From NCBI RefSeq assembly GCF_018991925.1, contig NW_024711714.1, forward strand, positions 1 to 64,000: 64,000 nt of DNA, written 5' to 3'. This document shows positions 51,162 to 63,757 of this stretch, piece after piece; position 1 is the first letter of the stretch; the number at the start of each line of letters is the position of its first letter. The notes below the pieces were generated by a model. The model was not told the DNA's origin. It saw only the letters and a program-made list of their open reading frames with translations, and ran no database searches. This DNA comes from Homarus americanus (lineage: Eukaryota > Arthropoda > Malacostraca > Decapoda > Nephropidae). The position numbers and the translations under genes were made by a program.

Positions 51162-51299
51162 GAGTTGTAGCGAAGCAGTGTTTGAGAAGTCGCCCTTAAG
51201 ACGTAATAGAAGTGTATTGACGTATAAGATACGATAAGTGTACTGACAGTGTAAATAACTATCACGGCCACGCCAATATACACCTCCGACACCCCAGGC

Positions 51300-51510
51300 A
51301 CACCGCACACTGCAAGGCACACACCTCTGACACCCATGTACACCTCCGACACCCCAGGTACACTTCTGACACTCCCAGGTACTCCACTGACACTCCCTGG
51401 CACACCCCTGACACTCTTCCAGGACATATCTGAAACCCCAGGCACACATCTGACACCCCAGGTACACCCCAGACACCCTAGAACACCCCAAAACCCCAGG
51501 CACACCTCTG
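51300..51510. repeat. Right-array higher-order family 1, copy 1
   Basis: The ordered variants are ACACTGC..AGGCACAC, CACCCATGTACACCTCCGAC, ACACTTCTGACAC, TCCACTGACACTCCCTGG, CATATCTGAAACCCCAGG and GAACACCCCAAAACCCCAGG. The same series in the same order occurs at about 52605, 54021 and 56048. Confidence 0.75.
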
Positions 51511-52604
51511 ACACTCAGGTACACCTCTGACACCCAGGCACACCTCCGATACTCCCAGGTACACCTCTGACACTCCCCAGGTACCCACTGACATTCCCTG
51601 ATACACCTCTGACACTCCTTACACCGCTGACAATGCCAGGTACACCTCCGACACTCCCAGGAACACCCCTGACACCTCCCAGGCACACTCACACCTCACA
51701 CCTCCCCACACCTGCGGCACACCTCTGACACCCAGGTGCACCCTCTGACACTCCAAGGCACACCTCTGACACCCCAGGCACAACTCTGACACTCCCAGGA
51801 ACACCCCACACCCTAGGCACACCTCACACCCCAGGCACATACTTCACACTGCCAGGTACACCTCTGACACCTCAGATACTCCTCTGTAACTCCCTGATAC
51901 AATTCTAACACCTACACCGGTGACACCCCAGGTCCACCTCAGACACCCAGGCACACCAGGCACTGCCAGGCACACCTGAGACACCCCAGGCACCCCAGAC
52001 ACCCCACAGCACCTCAGACACTCCAAAGTGCACCCTCTACACCCCAGGCACACCTCTGTCACCCCAGGCACACCCCAGACACTCCCAGGTACACTGCCGA
52101 CACTGCCAGGTACACCTTGACAATCCCAAGCACACTGACACTCCCCAGGCACCTGACACTCTAGGCACACTGACACTCACAGGCACACCCGACATTCACA
52201 GGTACACCTTGACACCCCAGGCACACCCTGACACCCCAGGCACACCTCTGACACCCCAGGCACACCCCAGACACCCCCATGTACACTTCTCACACCCCAG
52301 GCACACCTCCGACACTCCCCAGGCACACCTCTGACACTCCCAGGCACACCTCTGACACCCCAGGCACACCCTCTGACACCCCAGGTCACACATCTGACAC
52401 TCCCAGGTACACCCCAGACACCCCAAGCACACCCCAGACACTCCCCAGAACACCCCAGAGACCCCCAGGCACACTTCACACTCGCAGGCACACCTGACAC
52501 TCCCCAGGCACACATCTGACACCCCACACCCCTGACACTGCAGGTACACCCTGACACTCCCAGGCACACTTTCACACTCTCAGGCACACCTGACACTCCC
52601 AGGC

Positions 52605-52815
52605 ACACTGCTGACACTGCCAGGTTCGACACCCATGTACACCTCCGACACCTGCGTACACTTCTGACACCCCAGGCACTCCACTGACACTCCCTGGCAC
52701 ACCCCTGACACTCCCCAGGTACATATCTGAAACCAGGCACACATCTGACACACCCCAGACACCCCAGGCACACCCCAGACACCCTAGGAACACCCCAAAA
52801 CCCCAGGCACACCCC
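52605..52815. repeat. Right-array higher-order family 1, copy 2
   Basis: It repeats the variant order of the copy about 1.3 kb to the left almost verbatim, including CACCCATGTACACCTCCGAC, CATATCTGAAACC and GGAACACCCCAAAACCCC. Confidence 0.75.
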
Positions 52816-54020
52816 TGACACTCCCAGGTACACCTCTCACACCCCAGGCACCTCTGTCATCCCCTGACACACCCCCAACACCCAGTACACCGCTGACATT
52901 CCCAAGCACACCTCTGACACCCAGGCACACCTTGACACCCCAGGCACACCCCAAACACACACCACAGACACTTGCACACCCCACCCCAGGCACACACACC
53001 CCAGGCACACCTCCGACACCCCAGGTACACCTCCGATATTCCCAGGTACACCTCTGATACTCCCCAGGCACCTTGAGACTCCCAGGTACCCACTGACACT
53101 CCCTGGCACACCTTGACATTCCAGTTACACCTCCAACACTCCCAGTTACACCCCTGACACTACCAGGTACACCTCTGACACTCCCAGGCACACCGCAGAC
53201 ACTCCCAGGTACTTCTCACATTCCCGTACACCTCTGACACTGGTACCTCTGTCACTCCTTGATACACCTCTAAACTCCCAGTTACACTGCTGACACTCCA
53301 GGTGCACCTCTGACATCCCAAGTGCACTCTGACACTAGGCACACCTCTGACACTCCCCAGGACACCCAGACACTCCCAGGCACACCGCTGACATTCCCAG
53401 GTACTCCACCACATTCCCTGGTACACCTCTGACACTCCCAGATACACGTCCGACACTCCCAGATACCTCTGACACCCCTAGGCACATCTCTGACACCTGC
53501 CACCTCTGATAATTTGCACACCTCTGACACCCCAGGCACACCTCTGACACCCCTAGGCACACCTCTGACACCCCAGGCACTCCACTGACACCTCACAGGC
53601 ACACCTCCGAAATCACAGGCACACCCCAACACCCCAGGCACACCTCCGACACCCAGGTACACCTCTGACACCAGGCACACCCCAGACACCCCATGCACAC
53701 TCTCACCTCCAGGCACACCTCCCGACACCCCCAGGCACACCCCTGACACCCCAGGCACACCCCTGACATTCCCCAGGCACACCTCTGACACCCCAGGCAC
53801 ACCACTGACACCCCAGGCACACCTTAGACACCCCCAAGCACACCCCCAGACACCCCAGGATCACCCCAGACACCCCAGGCACACTTCACACCTGCAGGCA
53901 CACCTCCGACACTCTCAGGTACACATCTGACACCCCAGGTACACCTTGACACTCCAAGCACACCCCACACCCCCAGGGCACACTTTCACACTCTCAGTAC
54001 ACCTCCGACACTCCCAGGTA

Positions 54021-54257
54021 CACCGCTGACACTGCCAGGCACACCTCCTGACACCCATGTACACCTCCGACACCCCAGGCACACTTCTGACAATCCCAGG
54101 CATACCCACTGACACTCCCCTGGCACACCCCCACACTCCCAGGCACATTTCTGAAACTCCCAGGCACACCTCTGACACTCCCCCAGGCACACTTCACACC
54201 CCAGGCACACCCCAGACACTCCCCAGGAACACCCCCAAAACCCCAGGCACACCTCTG
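54021..54257. repeat. Right-array higher-order family 1, copy 3
   Basis: Same order, with CATTTCTGAAACTCCCAGG in place of CATATCTGAAACC and one extra unit before GGAACACCCCCAAAACCCC. It starts about 1.4 kb after copy 2. Confidence 0.7.
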
Positions 54258-56047
54258 ACACTCCCAGGCACACCTCTGACACCCCAGGCACACCCCAGAC
54301 ACCCCCAGGCACACCCCAGACACTCCCAGGAACACCCCAAACCCCAGGCACACCTCTGACACCAGGCACACCTGACACCCTCCCAGGTACCTCTGTCACC
54401 CCCTGATACACCCCACACCCCAGGCACACCGCTGACATCCCCAAGCACACCTCTGACACCCCAGGCACACCTTGACACCCCCAGGCACACCCCAAACACC
54501 CCAGGCACACCCCAGACACCCCAGGAACACCCCAAACCCCCAGGCACACCTCTGACACTCCCAGGCACACCTCTGACACTCCTAGGTACCTCTGTCACTC
54601 CCTGATACACCCCCAACACCCTGGTACACCGCTGACATTCCTGAAGCACACCCTGACACTCCCAGGCATTCCTCTGATGCCCCAGGCACCTGACACCCTG
54701 CACACACGCACACCCCAGGTGCACCTCTGACACCCCAGGTACACCCCAGACACCTGCACACTCTGACACCCCCAGGCACACCCCGACACTCCTAGGTTCA
54801 CCCCTGACACGCCCAGGCACACCTCCGACACTCTGACATCTCTGACAACCCAGGTGCACACCTCTGACACCCCAAGCACACCTCCTGACACTCCCAGGCA
54901 CACCTCTGACACTCCCAGGCACACCTCTGACACCCTAGATACTCCCTCTGTCACCCCTGAGACACCCCCAACACTCCCAGGCACACTGCTGACATTCCCA
55001 AGCACACCCTGACACCCCAGGCACACCCTGACACCCCAGGCACACCAAACACCCCAGGCACACCCAGACACTCCCCAGGCACACCCCAGACACCCCAAGG
55101 CACACTCCCCACACACCCCAGGCACACCTGACACCCAGGCACACTCCGACACTGGCACACTCTGACACCCCTGCACACCTCCCTGACACTCTGTGATGTC
55201 CGACACCCCAGACACCCCTGACACTAGGCACATCTCTGTCACCCCAGGCACACCTCTGACACTGCCAGGCACACCTCTCACAATCCCAGGTAATCCCAGA
55301 CACTCCCCAGCACTCTGACACTCCCCAGGCACCTCTGACATTCCCAAGTGCACCTCTGCTAACTCCCCAGGCACACCTCTGACACTCCCAGGACACCCCA
55401 GACACCCCAGGCACACGCCGACATTCCCCAGGCACCCACCCACATCCCCTGGCACACCTCCTGACACCCCAGACACGTCCGACACCTGAGACACCTCTGA
55501 CACCACTTCTAGGCACATCCTGACACCAAGTGCACACCTCTGACACCCCAGGCACACCTCTGACACTAGTCAACCTCTGACACTTGTGCACACCTCTGAC
55601 ACCCCAGTGCACTCCACCGACACTACAGGTGTTCACCTCCGAAATTCACAGGCACACCTCTAACACCCCAGGCACACCTCCGACACCCAGGCACACCTCT
55701 GACATCCCCAGGCACCCCAGCACACCCCATGCACACCCTCACCTCCCAGGCACACCTCCGACACCCCAGGCACACCTCTGACACCCCAGGCACACCTGAC
55801 ACCCAGGCACACCTCTGACATTCCCCAGGCACACCCCGGACACCCCAGGCACACCACTGACACCCCAGGCACACCTTACACACTCCCACACCCTCAGACA
55901 CCTCAGGATCACCAGACACCCCAGGCACACTTCACACCGGCAGCCACTGACACCTCAGGCACACACCATCTGACACTTGCACACTGCACACTCCTCTGAC
56001 ACCAGGCACACTTTCACACCTCAGCACACCTCCGACACTCCCAGGCA

Positions 56048-56280
56048 CACCGCTGAAACTCCAGGCACACCTCTGACACTCCATGCACACCTGACACTCC
56101 CAGGCACACTTCTGAAAACTCCCAGGTACCCACTGACACTCCTGGTACACCCTGACACCCCAGGCACATTTCTGAAACCCCGCACACCTCTGACACTCCC
56201 AGGTACACCTCAGACACTCCCCCAGGCACACCCCAGACACTCCCAGGAACACCCCAAAACCCCAGGCACACCTCTGACAC
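56048..56280. repeat. Right-array higher-order family 1, copy 4
   Basis: Same order, with ACTTCTGAAAACTCCCAGG, CATTTCTGAAACCCC and GGAACACCCCAAAACCCC. It starts about 2.0 kb after copy 3 and is followed by the CTCTGTCACTCCCTGATACA marker at 56311. Confidence 0.7.
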
Positions 56281-56870
56281 CCCAGGCACACCTCTGACAC
56301 TCCTAGGCACCTCTGTCACTCCCTGATACACCTCAACACCCCAGGCACACCGCTGACATTCTAAGCACACCTCTGACACCCCAGGCACACCTTGACACTC
56401 CCCAGGCACACCAAACACCCAGGCACACACACCCAGGCACACCCCAAACACCCCAGGCACACTTCACACACCCCAGGCACACCTCCTGACACGCCCAGGC
56501 ACACCCCTGACACCCCAGCACATCTCTGACACCCCAGGCACACCTCTGACACCCCAAGCACACCCCTGACACTCCCAGGCACACCTCTGACACTCCCCAG
56601 GTACACCACTGACACTCCCAGGCACTCCTCTGTCACCCCTGATACACCCTAACACCCCAGGCACCGCTGACATTCCAACCACACTCTGACACTTGCACAC
56701 CTTGACACCCCAGGCACACCCCAAACACCCAGGCACACTCCAGACACCCCAGGCACACACCCCCAGGCACACTCACACACCCCCAGGCACACCTCCGACA
56801 CCCCAGGCACACCTCCGACACCCAGGCACACCCTGATACCCCTGGTACACCTCTGACACACTCCCAGGTG

Positions 56871-57330
56871 GATGTCCGACACTCCCAGATACACCTCTGA
56901 CACTCCCCAGGCACATCTCTGTCACCCCAGGCACACCTCTGACACTGCCAGGCACACCCTCAATCCCAGGCAACTTGCAGACACCTGTGCACACCTCCGA
57001 CACCCCAGGCACACCTCTGCACACCTCACAATCCCAGGCAATCCTGTGACACCCCAGCACACCTCCGACACCTGCACACCTTGAGACTCCCAGGCTCCCA
57101 CCGACACTCCTGGCACACCTCTGACATTCCCATACCTCCGACACTCCCCCTACACCCCTGACACTCTCAGGCAAACCTCTGACACCCCAGGCACACCTCT
57201 GACTACTCCCCAGGCACACCCTGACACTCCCCAGGCACCACTGACATTCCCTGGTACACCTCTGACACTCCCAGGCACACGTCCGACACCCCAGACACAC
57301 CACTTACACTTCCAGGCACATCTCTGACAC
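56871..57330. repeat. Right-array higher-order family 2, copy 1
   Basis: It begins with GATGTCCGACACTCCCAGAT. It then holds CATCTCTGTCACCCCAGG, a CAATCCCAGGCAA variant, TTGAGACTCCCAGG, CACTGACATTCCCTGG and CACGTCCGACACCCCAGAC (407 bp after the start), and ends with CCACTTACACTTCCAGGCAC. Confidence 0.8.
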
Positions 57331-59735
57331 TAGGCACACCTCTGACACTGCAGGTACACCTTGACACCCCAGGCACACCTTGAGACCCAAGGTACTCCAC
57401 TGACACCCTGGCACACCTTGACATTCCCAGTTACACCTCCAACACCCCAGCTACACCCTGACACCCCAGGCACACCCCAGACACTCCCATGCACACTCCT
57501 CCAGGTACACCTGACACCCCAGGCACACCTCTGACACCAGTGCACACCTCTGACATTCCTAGGCACACCCCTGACACCCCAGGCACACCACACGACACCC
57601 CAGGCACAACCTTAGACACCAAGCACACCCCAACCCTGAACACCCCAGACAATCCCAGGCACACTTCTCACACTCGCAGGCACACCTCCGACACCCCAGG
57701 CACACATCTGACACTCCCCAGGCACACCCTCTGACACTGCAAGCACACCCCTGACACTCCCCAGGCACACTTTCACACTCCAGGCACACCTCCGACATAG
57801 GCACATCTCTGACACTCCCAGGCACACCTCTGACACTCCCAGATACACCTCCTGACACCCTAGGCACATCTCTGACACTACAGGACACCTCTGACACCCA
57901 GGCACACCTGACACCCCCAGGCACACCTCTGACACTTGCACCCACTGACACCCTTGCACACCCCCCACACACTCTCACACCCAACCACACCTCCTGACAC
58001 CCAGGCACACCTCTGACACTCCCAGGCACACCCCCTGACACTTCCAGGCACACCCCTGACACTCCCCAGGCACACCTTGAGACTCCAAGGCACATCCACA
58101 CTCCCTGGCACACCTTGACATTCCCTGTCACACTCCAAACACTCCCAGTTACACCCTGACACCTGCCACCTCTGACACCCCAGGCACACCGCAGACACTC
58201 CCAGGAACACCTCTCACATTCCCCAGGCAGACCTCTGACACTCCCAGGCAATCTCTGTCACCCTTACACACCCCCAACACTCAGTCACACCGCTGACACC
58301 GCACACCGCTGACACTGCCAGGCACACCTCAGACACTGCCAGGCCACCTCAGACACCCAGGCACACGCTCAGACACCCAAGTGCACACTGACATTCCCAG
58401 TGCACCTCTGACACCCCAGGCACACCTCTGGCACCCTAGGGACACTCAGCACCCCAGGCACACCTCTGACACTCCCAGACACACGTCCACACTCCTCAGA
58501 TCCACCCTCTGACACTCCCAGGCACATCTGACACCCCAGGCACACCTGACACCTTCCAGTACACCCTGACACTGCATGCCACCTCTGACACCCCCAGGCA
58601 CACCTGACACTCCAGGCACCCACTGACACCCCTGGCACACCCCTGACACTGGCACACTCTCACACCCTGCAAGCCACCTGACACTCCCAGGTACACTCTG
58701 ACATTCCCAGGCACACCTCTGACACTTCCAGGCACACCTCTGACACTCCCAGGCACACCTTGACACCCCAGGCACTCCACTAACATTCACTGGCACACCG
58801 ACACTCCCAGGCACACTGCTGACACTGCTAGGCACACCCCTGACACCCCAGGCAACCACTTCTCACACTCCTGGTGTTACACTCTACCCAGTTACACACT
58901 TTGACAACTCCAGGTCTCACCTCTGACACTTCCAGGCACACCTCTGACACTCCAAGGCAGACCCTGACACACCCAGGCACACCTCAGACACCCCAAGCAA
59001 CTCCACTGACATTCCCTGACCAAACCTTGACACCCCTGAGGCACACCTCCGACACTCCCCAGGCACACCCGACACTCCCAAGCACCCTCTGACACCGCAG
59101 CACACCAGACACCCCAGGCACACTCCAGACACCCCAGGAACACCCCAAAAACCCCAGGCACACCTCTGACACTCCCAGGCACACCTCCTGACACTCCCAG
59201 GCACACCTGATACTCCCAGGTACACCACTGACACTCCCAGGTGCACCCTTTGACACTCCCAGGTACACCTCAAACACCCCAGGTACACTCCAGACACTCC
59301 CCAGGTACACCCCAAACACTCCCCAGGCACACTCTCACACTCCAGGCAGACTCGACACCCCAGGCACACCTCCGACACTCCCAGGCACACCTCTGACACT
59401 TGCACACTCTGACACTCCCAAGCACACCTGATAATTCTGCACACCTCTGACACCCAAGGCACACTCTGACACTCCTAGGCACTCCTCTGGTCACTCCCAT
59501 GGCACCTCACACCCCAGGCACACGCTGACATTCCCACACACCTGACACCACAAGCACACCTTGACACCCCAGGCACACCCCCAAACACTTGCACACCTAA
59601 GACACCTCTGTGCACACCTGCACACTCAGGACACTTCACACACTCCCCAGGTACACCAGACACCCCCAGGCACACCTCCGACACTCCCAGGTACACCTCT
59701 GGACACTGGCACACCTCCTCTGACACTCCCAGATG

Positions 59736-60215
59736 GATGTCCGACACCCCAGACACACCTCTGACACCCCAGGCACATCTCTGTCACCCCAGGCACACCC
59801 TGACACCACAGGCACACTCACAACCCCGCAAACCCAGACACTCCCAGGTACACCTCCGACACCCCAGGCACATCCCTGACACTGCCAGGTACACCTCACA
59901 ATCCCAGGCAATCCTGTGACACCCCAGGCACACCTCCTGTCACCCCAGGCACACCTGGAGAGACTCCCAGGTACTCCACTGACACTTCCTGGCACACCCC
60001 CTGACATTCCCAGCCATACCTCCGACACTCCACCCCCTGACACCCTGACACTCTCAGGCAAACCCTGACACTCCCAGGTACACCTCTGACACTCCCCAGG
60101 CACACCTCCTGACACCTCCCAGGCACACCACTGACATTCCCTGGCACACCCCACACCCCAGGCACACGTCCGACACCCCAGACACCACACACCACTCCAG
60201 GCACATCTCTGACAC
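59736..60215. repeat. Right-array higher-order family 2, copy 2
   Basis: Same ordered variants as the copy at 56871. The GATGTCCGACACC start and the CACGTCCGACACCCCAGAC marker are 429 bp apart. The internal CAATCCCAGGCAATCCTGTG is shared with copies 1 and 3. Confidence 0.8.
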
Positions 60216-60976
60216 CTTGAGGCACACCTCTGACACCTGGCACACCTCTGACACTCAGAGGCACACTTTGACACCCAGATACACCTTGGCACACCTTGAC
60301 ATTCCCAGTTACACCTCCAACATCCCAGTCACACCCCTGACAATTCCCCAGGCACACCTCTGACACTCCCAGGACACCGCAGACACTCCGGAACACTCAC
60401 GGTCCCAGGTAGACTCTGACACTCCCAGGTACTCTGTCACTCCTGATACACCTCTAACACTCCCAGGCACACCGCTGACACTCCCAGGTCAACCTCAAAC
60501 ACTCCCAGGCACACTCCAGACACCCCAGGTACACCCCAGACACTCCCCAGGCACACTTTAAACACCCCAGGCACACCTGACACCCCAGGTACACCTCCGA
60601 CACTCCCAGGCACACCTCTGACACTCCCCAGGTACACCCTGACACCCCAAGCACACCTCCGATACTCCCAGGTACACCTCTGACACCCCAGGCACCCCTC
60701 TGACACTCCTAGGTACCTCTGTCACTCCCTCACCTCTAACACCCCAGGTACACCGCTGACATTCCCAAGCATACCTCTGACACTCCCCAGGTACACCTTG
60801 ACACTCCCCAGGTACACTCAAACACCCCAGGTCCACTCCAGACACCCCAGGCACACCCCAGACACTCCCAGGCACACTTCACACAATCCCAGGTACACCT
60901 CCTGACACCCCAGGCACACCTCCGACACTCCCAGGTACACCTCTGACACTCTGGCACACTCTGACACTCCCAGGTG

Positions 60977-61441
60977 GATGTCCGACACCCCAGACACACC
61001 CTGACACTCAGTACATCTCTGTCACTCCCAGGCACACCTGACACTGCCAGGCACACCACATCCCAGGTAATCCCTGACACCCCAGGCACACTCGACACCC
61101 CAGGCACACCCCTGACACTGCCAGGCACACCTCACAATCCCAGGTAATCCTGTGACACCCCAGGCACACCTCCGACACCCCAGGCACACCTTTGAGACTC
61201 CCCAGGTACTCCACTGACACTCCTGGCACACCCCTGACATTCCCAGTTATACCCGACACTCACCCTAAACCCCTGACACTCTCAGGCAAACCTCTGACAC
61301 CCCAGGCACACTCTGATACTCCACACACCTCTGACACTCCCAGGTACCCACTGACATTCCCTGCACACCTCTGACACTCCCAGGTACACGTCCGACACTC
61401 CCCAGATACACCACTTCACACTCCAGGCACATCTCTGACAC
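60977..61441. repeat. Right-array higher-order family 2, copy 3
   Basis: Same order again, with 410 bp between the GATGTCCGAC start and CACGTCCGACAC. CAATCCCAGGTAATCCTGTG and TTTGAGACTCCCCAGG lie at the corresponding positions, as does CATTCCCAGTTATACC, which is also seen in copies 2 and 4 in slightly altered form. Confidence 0.8.
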
Positions 61442-63299
61442 TCCCAGGCACACCTGACACTCCCAGGCACACCTCTGACACTCCCAGGCACACCTCTGAC
61501 ACCCCAGGCACACCACTGACACCCCTGCACACCCCTGACACTCCCCAGGCACACCCCCACACCCCAAGCACACCTGACACCCGTCAAGCACACCTGACAC
61601 TCCCCAGGCACACCTCTGACACCCCAGGCACACCTCTGACACTCCAGGCACACCTCTGACACCTGCAGGTACACCTGACACTCCCAGGTACTCCACCAAC
61701 ATTTACTGGCACACCTCTGACACCCCAGGCACACCGCTGACACTGCTAGGTACACCTGACACTGAAACACCCCAATACTCCTGAGGTTCACTGACACTTC
61801 CAGGCACACTTGACACTCCAAGGTAGACCTCTGACACACCCAGGCACACCCTCAGACACACCCAAGTACCCACTGACATTCCTGGAACACCTTGACACCC
61901 CAGCACACTGACACTCCCCAGGCACACCTGACACCCTACCTCTGACACTCGCAGCACCCTGACACTCCCAGGCACACCTTGACACTCCTGAGGCACACCT
62001 TGACACCCCAGGTACTCCACTGACATCTCCTCAAGCACTCTGACAATCCTAGGCACACCGCTGACAATGCCAGGTACACCCTGACACTCCAGGAACACCT
62101 GACACTCCCAGGCACACTCTCACACCTCAGTTACACCTCCCACACCCATGTACACCCTCTGACACCCCAGGTACACCTGACACTCCAAGGCACACGTCTG
62201 ACAATTTGCACCCTGACACTCCCAGGAACACCCCTGACACTCCTAGGCACACCTCTGACACTCCCCAGGTACACCCCAGACACTCCCCAGGTACACTTCT
62301 CACACCTCAGGTACACCTCTGCCACCCTAGATACTCCTCTGTAACTCCCCTGATACAATTCTAACACCCCCAGGTTACACCGGTGACACTCCCAGGTCCA
62401 ACGCGACACTGCCAGTTACCCCAGACACTGCCAGGCACACCCCAGGCACCGCCAGGCACACCTGAGAGACCCCAGGCACCCCCAGACACCCAAAGTGCAC
62501 CCCAGACACCCAAAACCCCACACACCCAGACACCTGACACCCCCAGGCACACTCAGACACCCCTAGGCCACCGCTGACACTCCCAGGCACACCTCTGACA
62601 CACCCAAGCACACTCTGACACCCCAGGCACACCTCCGACACTCCCCAGGCACACCCGACACCCACAGGCACACCTCCGACATTCACAAGCACACCTCTGA
62701 CACTCCCAGGCACACCTCCGACACCCCAGGCACACCTCCGACACCCCAGGCACACCCCAGACACTCATGCACACCTTCACCTCCCCAGGCATACCCGACA
62801 CCCCAGGCACACCCCTGACACCCCAGGCACACCCTGACATCCCCAGGCACACCCTGACACCCCACACCTCTGACACCCCAGGCACAACCTCAGACACCCC
62901 AAGCACACCAGACACTCCCAGGAACACCCCAGACACCCCAGGCCATCTCTCACACTCGCAGGCATAACCTGACACCCCAGGCACACATCTGACACTCCCA
63001 GGCACACCTCTGACACCCCAGGCACCACTCTGACACTCTTAGGTACACCTCTGTCACTCCCTGATACACCCCCAACACTCCCAGGTCACCCGCTGACATT
63101 CTAACCACACCCTGACACACCCCAGGCACACCTTTGACACCCAGTGCACACCCCAAACACTCCCCAGGCACACCCAGACACCTCCAGGCACCCCAGACAC
63201 TCCCAGGCACACTTCACACACCCCAGGCACACCCCAGGTACACCTGACACTCCAGGCACACCTCTGACACTCCCTGGCACACCCCTGACACTCCCAGGT

Positions 63300-63757
63300 G
63301 ATGTCCGACACTCCCCAGATACACCCTGACACTCCAGGCATCTCTGTCACCCAGGTACACCTCTGACACTGCCAGGCACACTTCACAATCCCAGGCACCT
63401 GTGACACCCCAGGCCACCTGACACTGGCACACCCCATTACTGCCACAGCACACCTCTCACACCCCAGGTAATCCCTGACACTGGCACACCTCCTGACACT
63501 CCCAGGCACACCTTGAGACTTCCAGTACCCACTGACACTTCCTGGTACACCTCTGACATTCCAGTTATATCTGACACTCCCACTTAAACCCCTGACACTC
63601 TCAGGTAAACCTCTGACACCCCAGGCACACCTCGATACTCCAAGGTACACCTCTGACACCTGTACCCACTGACATTCCCTGTACACCTCTGACACTCCTA
63701 GGCACACGTCCGACACTCCCAGATACACCACTTACACTCCAGGCACATCTCTGACAC
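63300..63757. repeat. Right-array higher-order family 2, copy 4
   Basis: Same order, with 405 bp between markers. The internal variant TTGAGACTTCCAG, then CACTGACACTTCCTGG, matches the other copies. It ends in CCACTTACACTCCAGGCAC like copy 1. Confidence 0.8.

Larger units (their letters stand above)
46403..51273 (+). mobile_element. Non-autonomous LTR retrotransposon (LARD-like), gypsy- or BEL-type unresolved
   Basis: Two direct repeats of more than 1 kb flank a 2.7-kb interior. Each starts TGTAGTGATGG and they match, with about 5-6% differences, up to CGGCCACGC. The interior has a primer-binding-site-like TGGCGGCAGCG just after the inferred 5' LTR end and the purine tract GGCGGGAGG directly against the 3' LTR, the layout of an LTR retrotransposon read left to right. 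No reverse transcriptase, integrase, protease or gag motif is present in any frame, so it would have needed proteins in trans. That resembles large retrotransposon derivatives. LTR divergence and small indels indicate an old copy. No target-site duplication is visible: the left flank reads TTGCAG and the right flank ATACACC. Confidence 0.88.
50235..51273 (+). repeat. 3' LTR, probably lacking the last ~68 bp of U5
   Basis: It begins TGTAGTGATGG like the 5' LTR and agrees with it to CACGGCCACGC. I count roughly 55-60 differences, many in small indels of the first 650 bp. It then passes directly into CCAATATACACCTCCGAC and satellite units, while the 5' LTR continues with TACCAAAGTC. If the full LTR ends at TTACA, as the primer-site position suggests, this copy is truncated in U5. 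It carries the TATA box at 50745-50750, the hairpin at 50851-50871, and AATAAA at 51156-51161. Confidence 0.85.
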
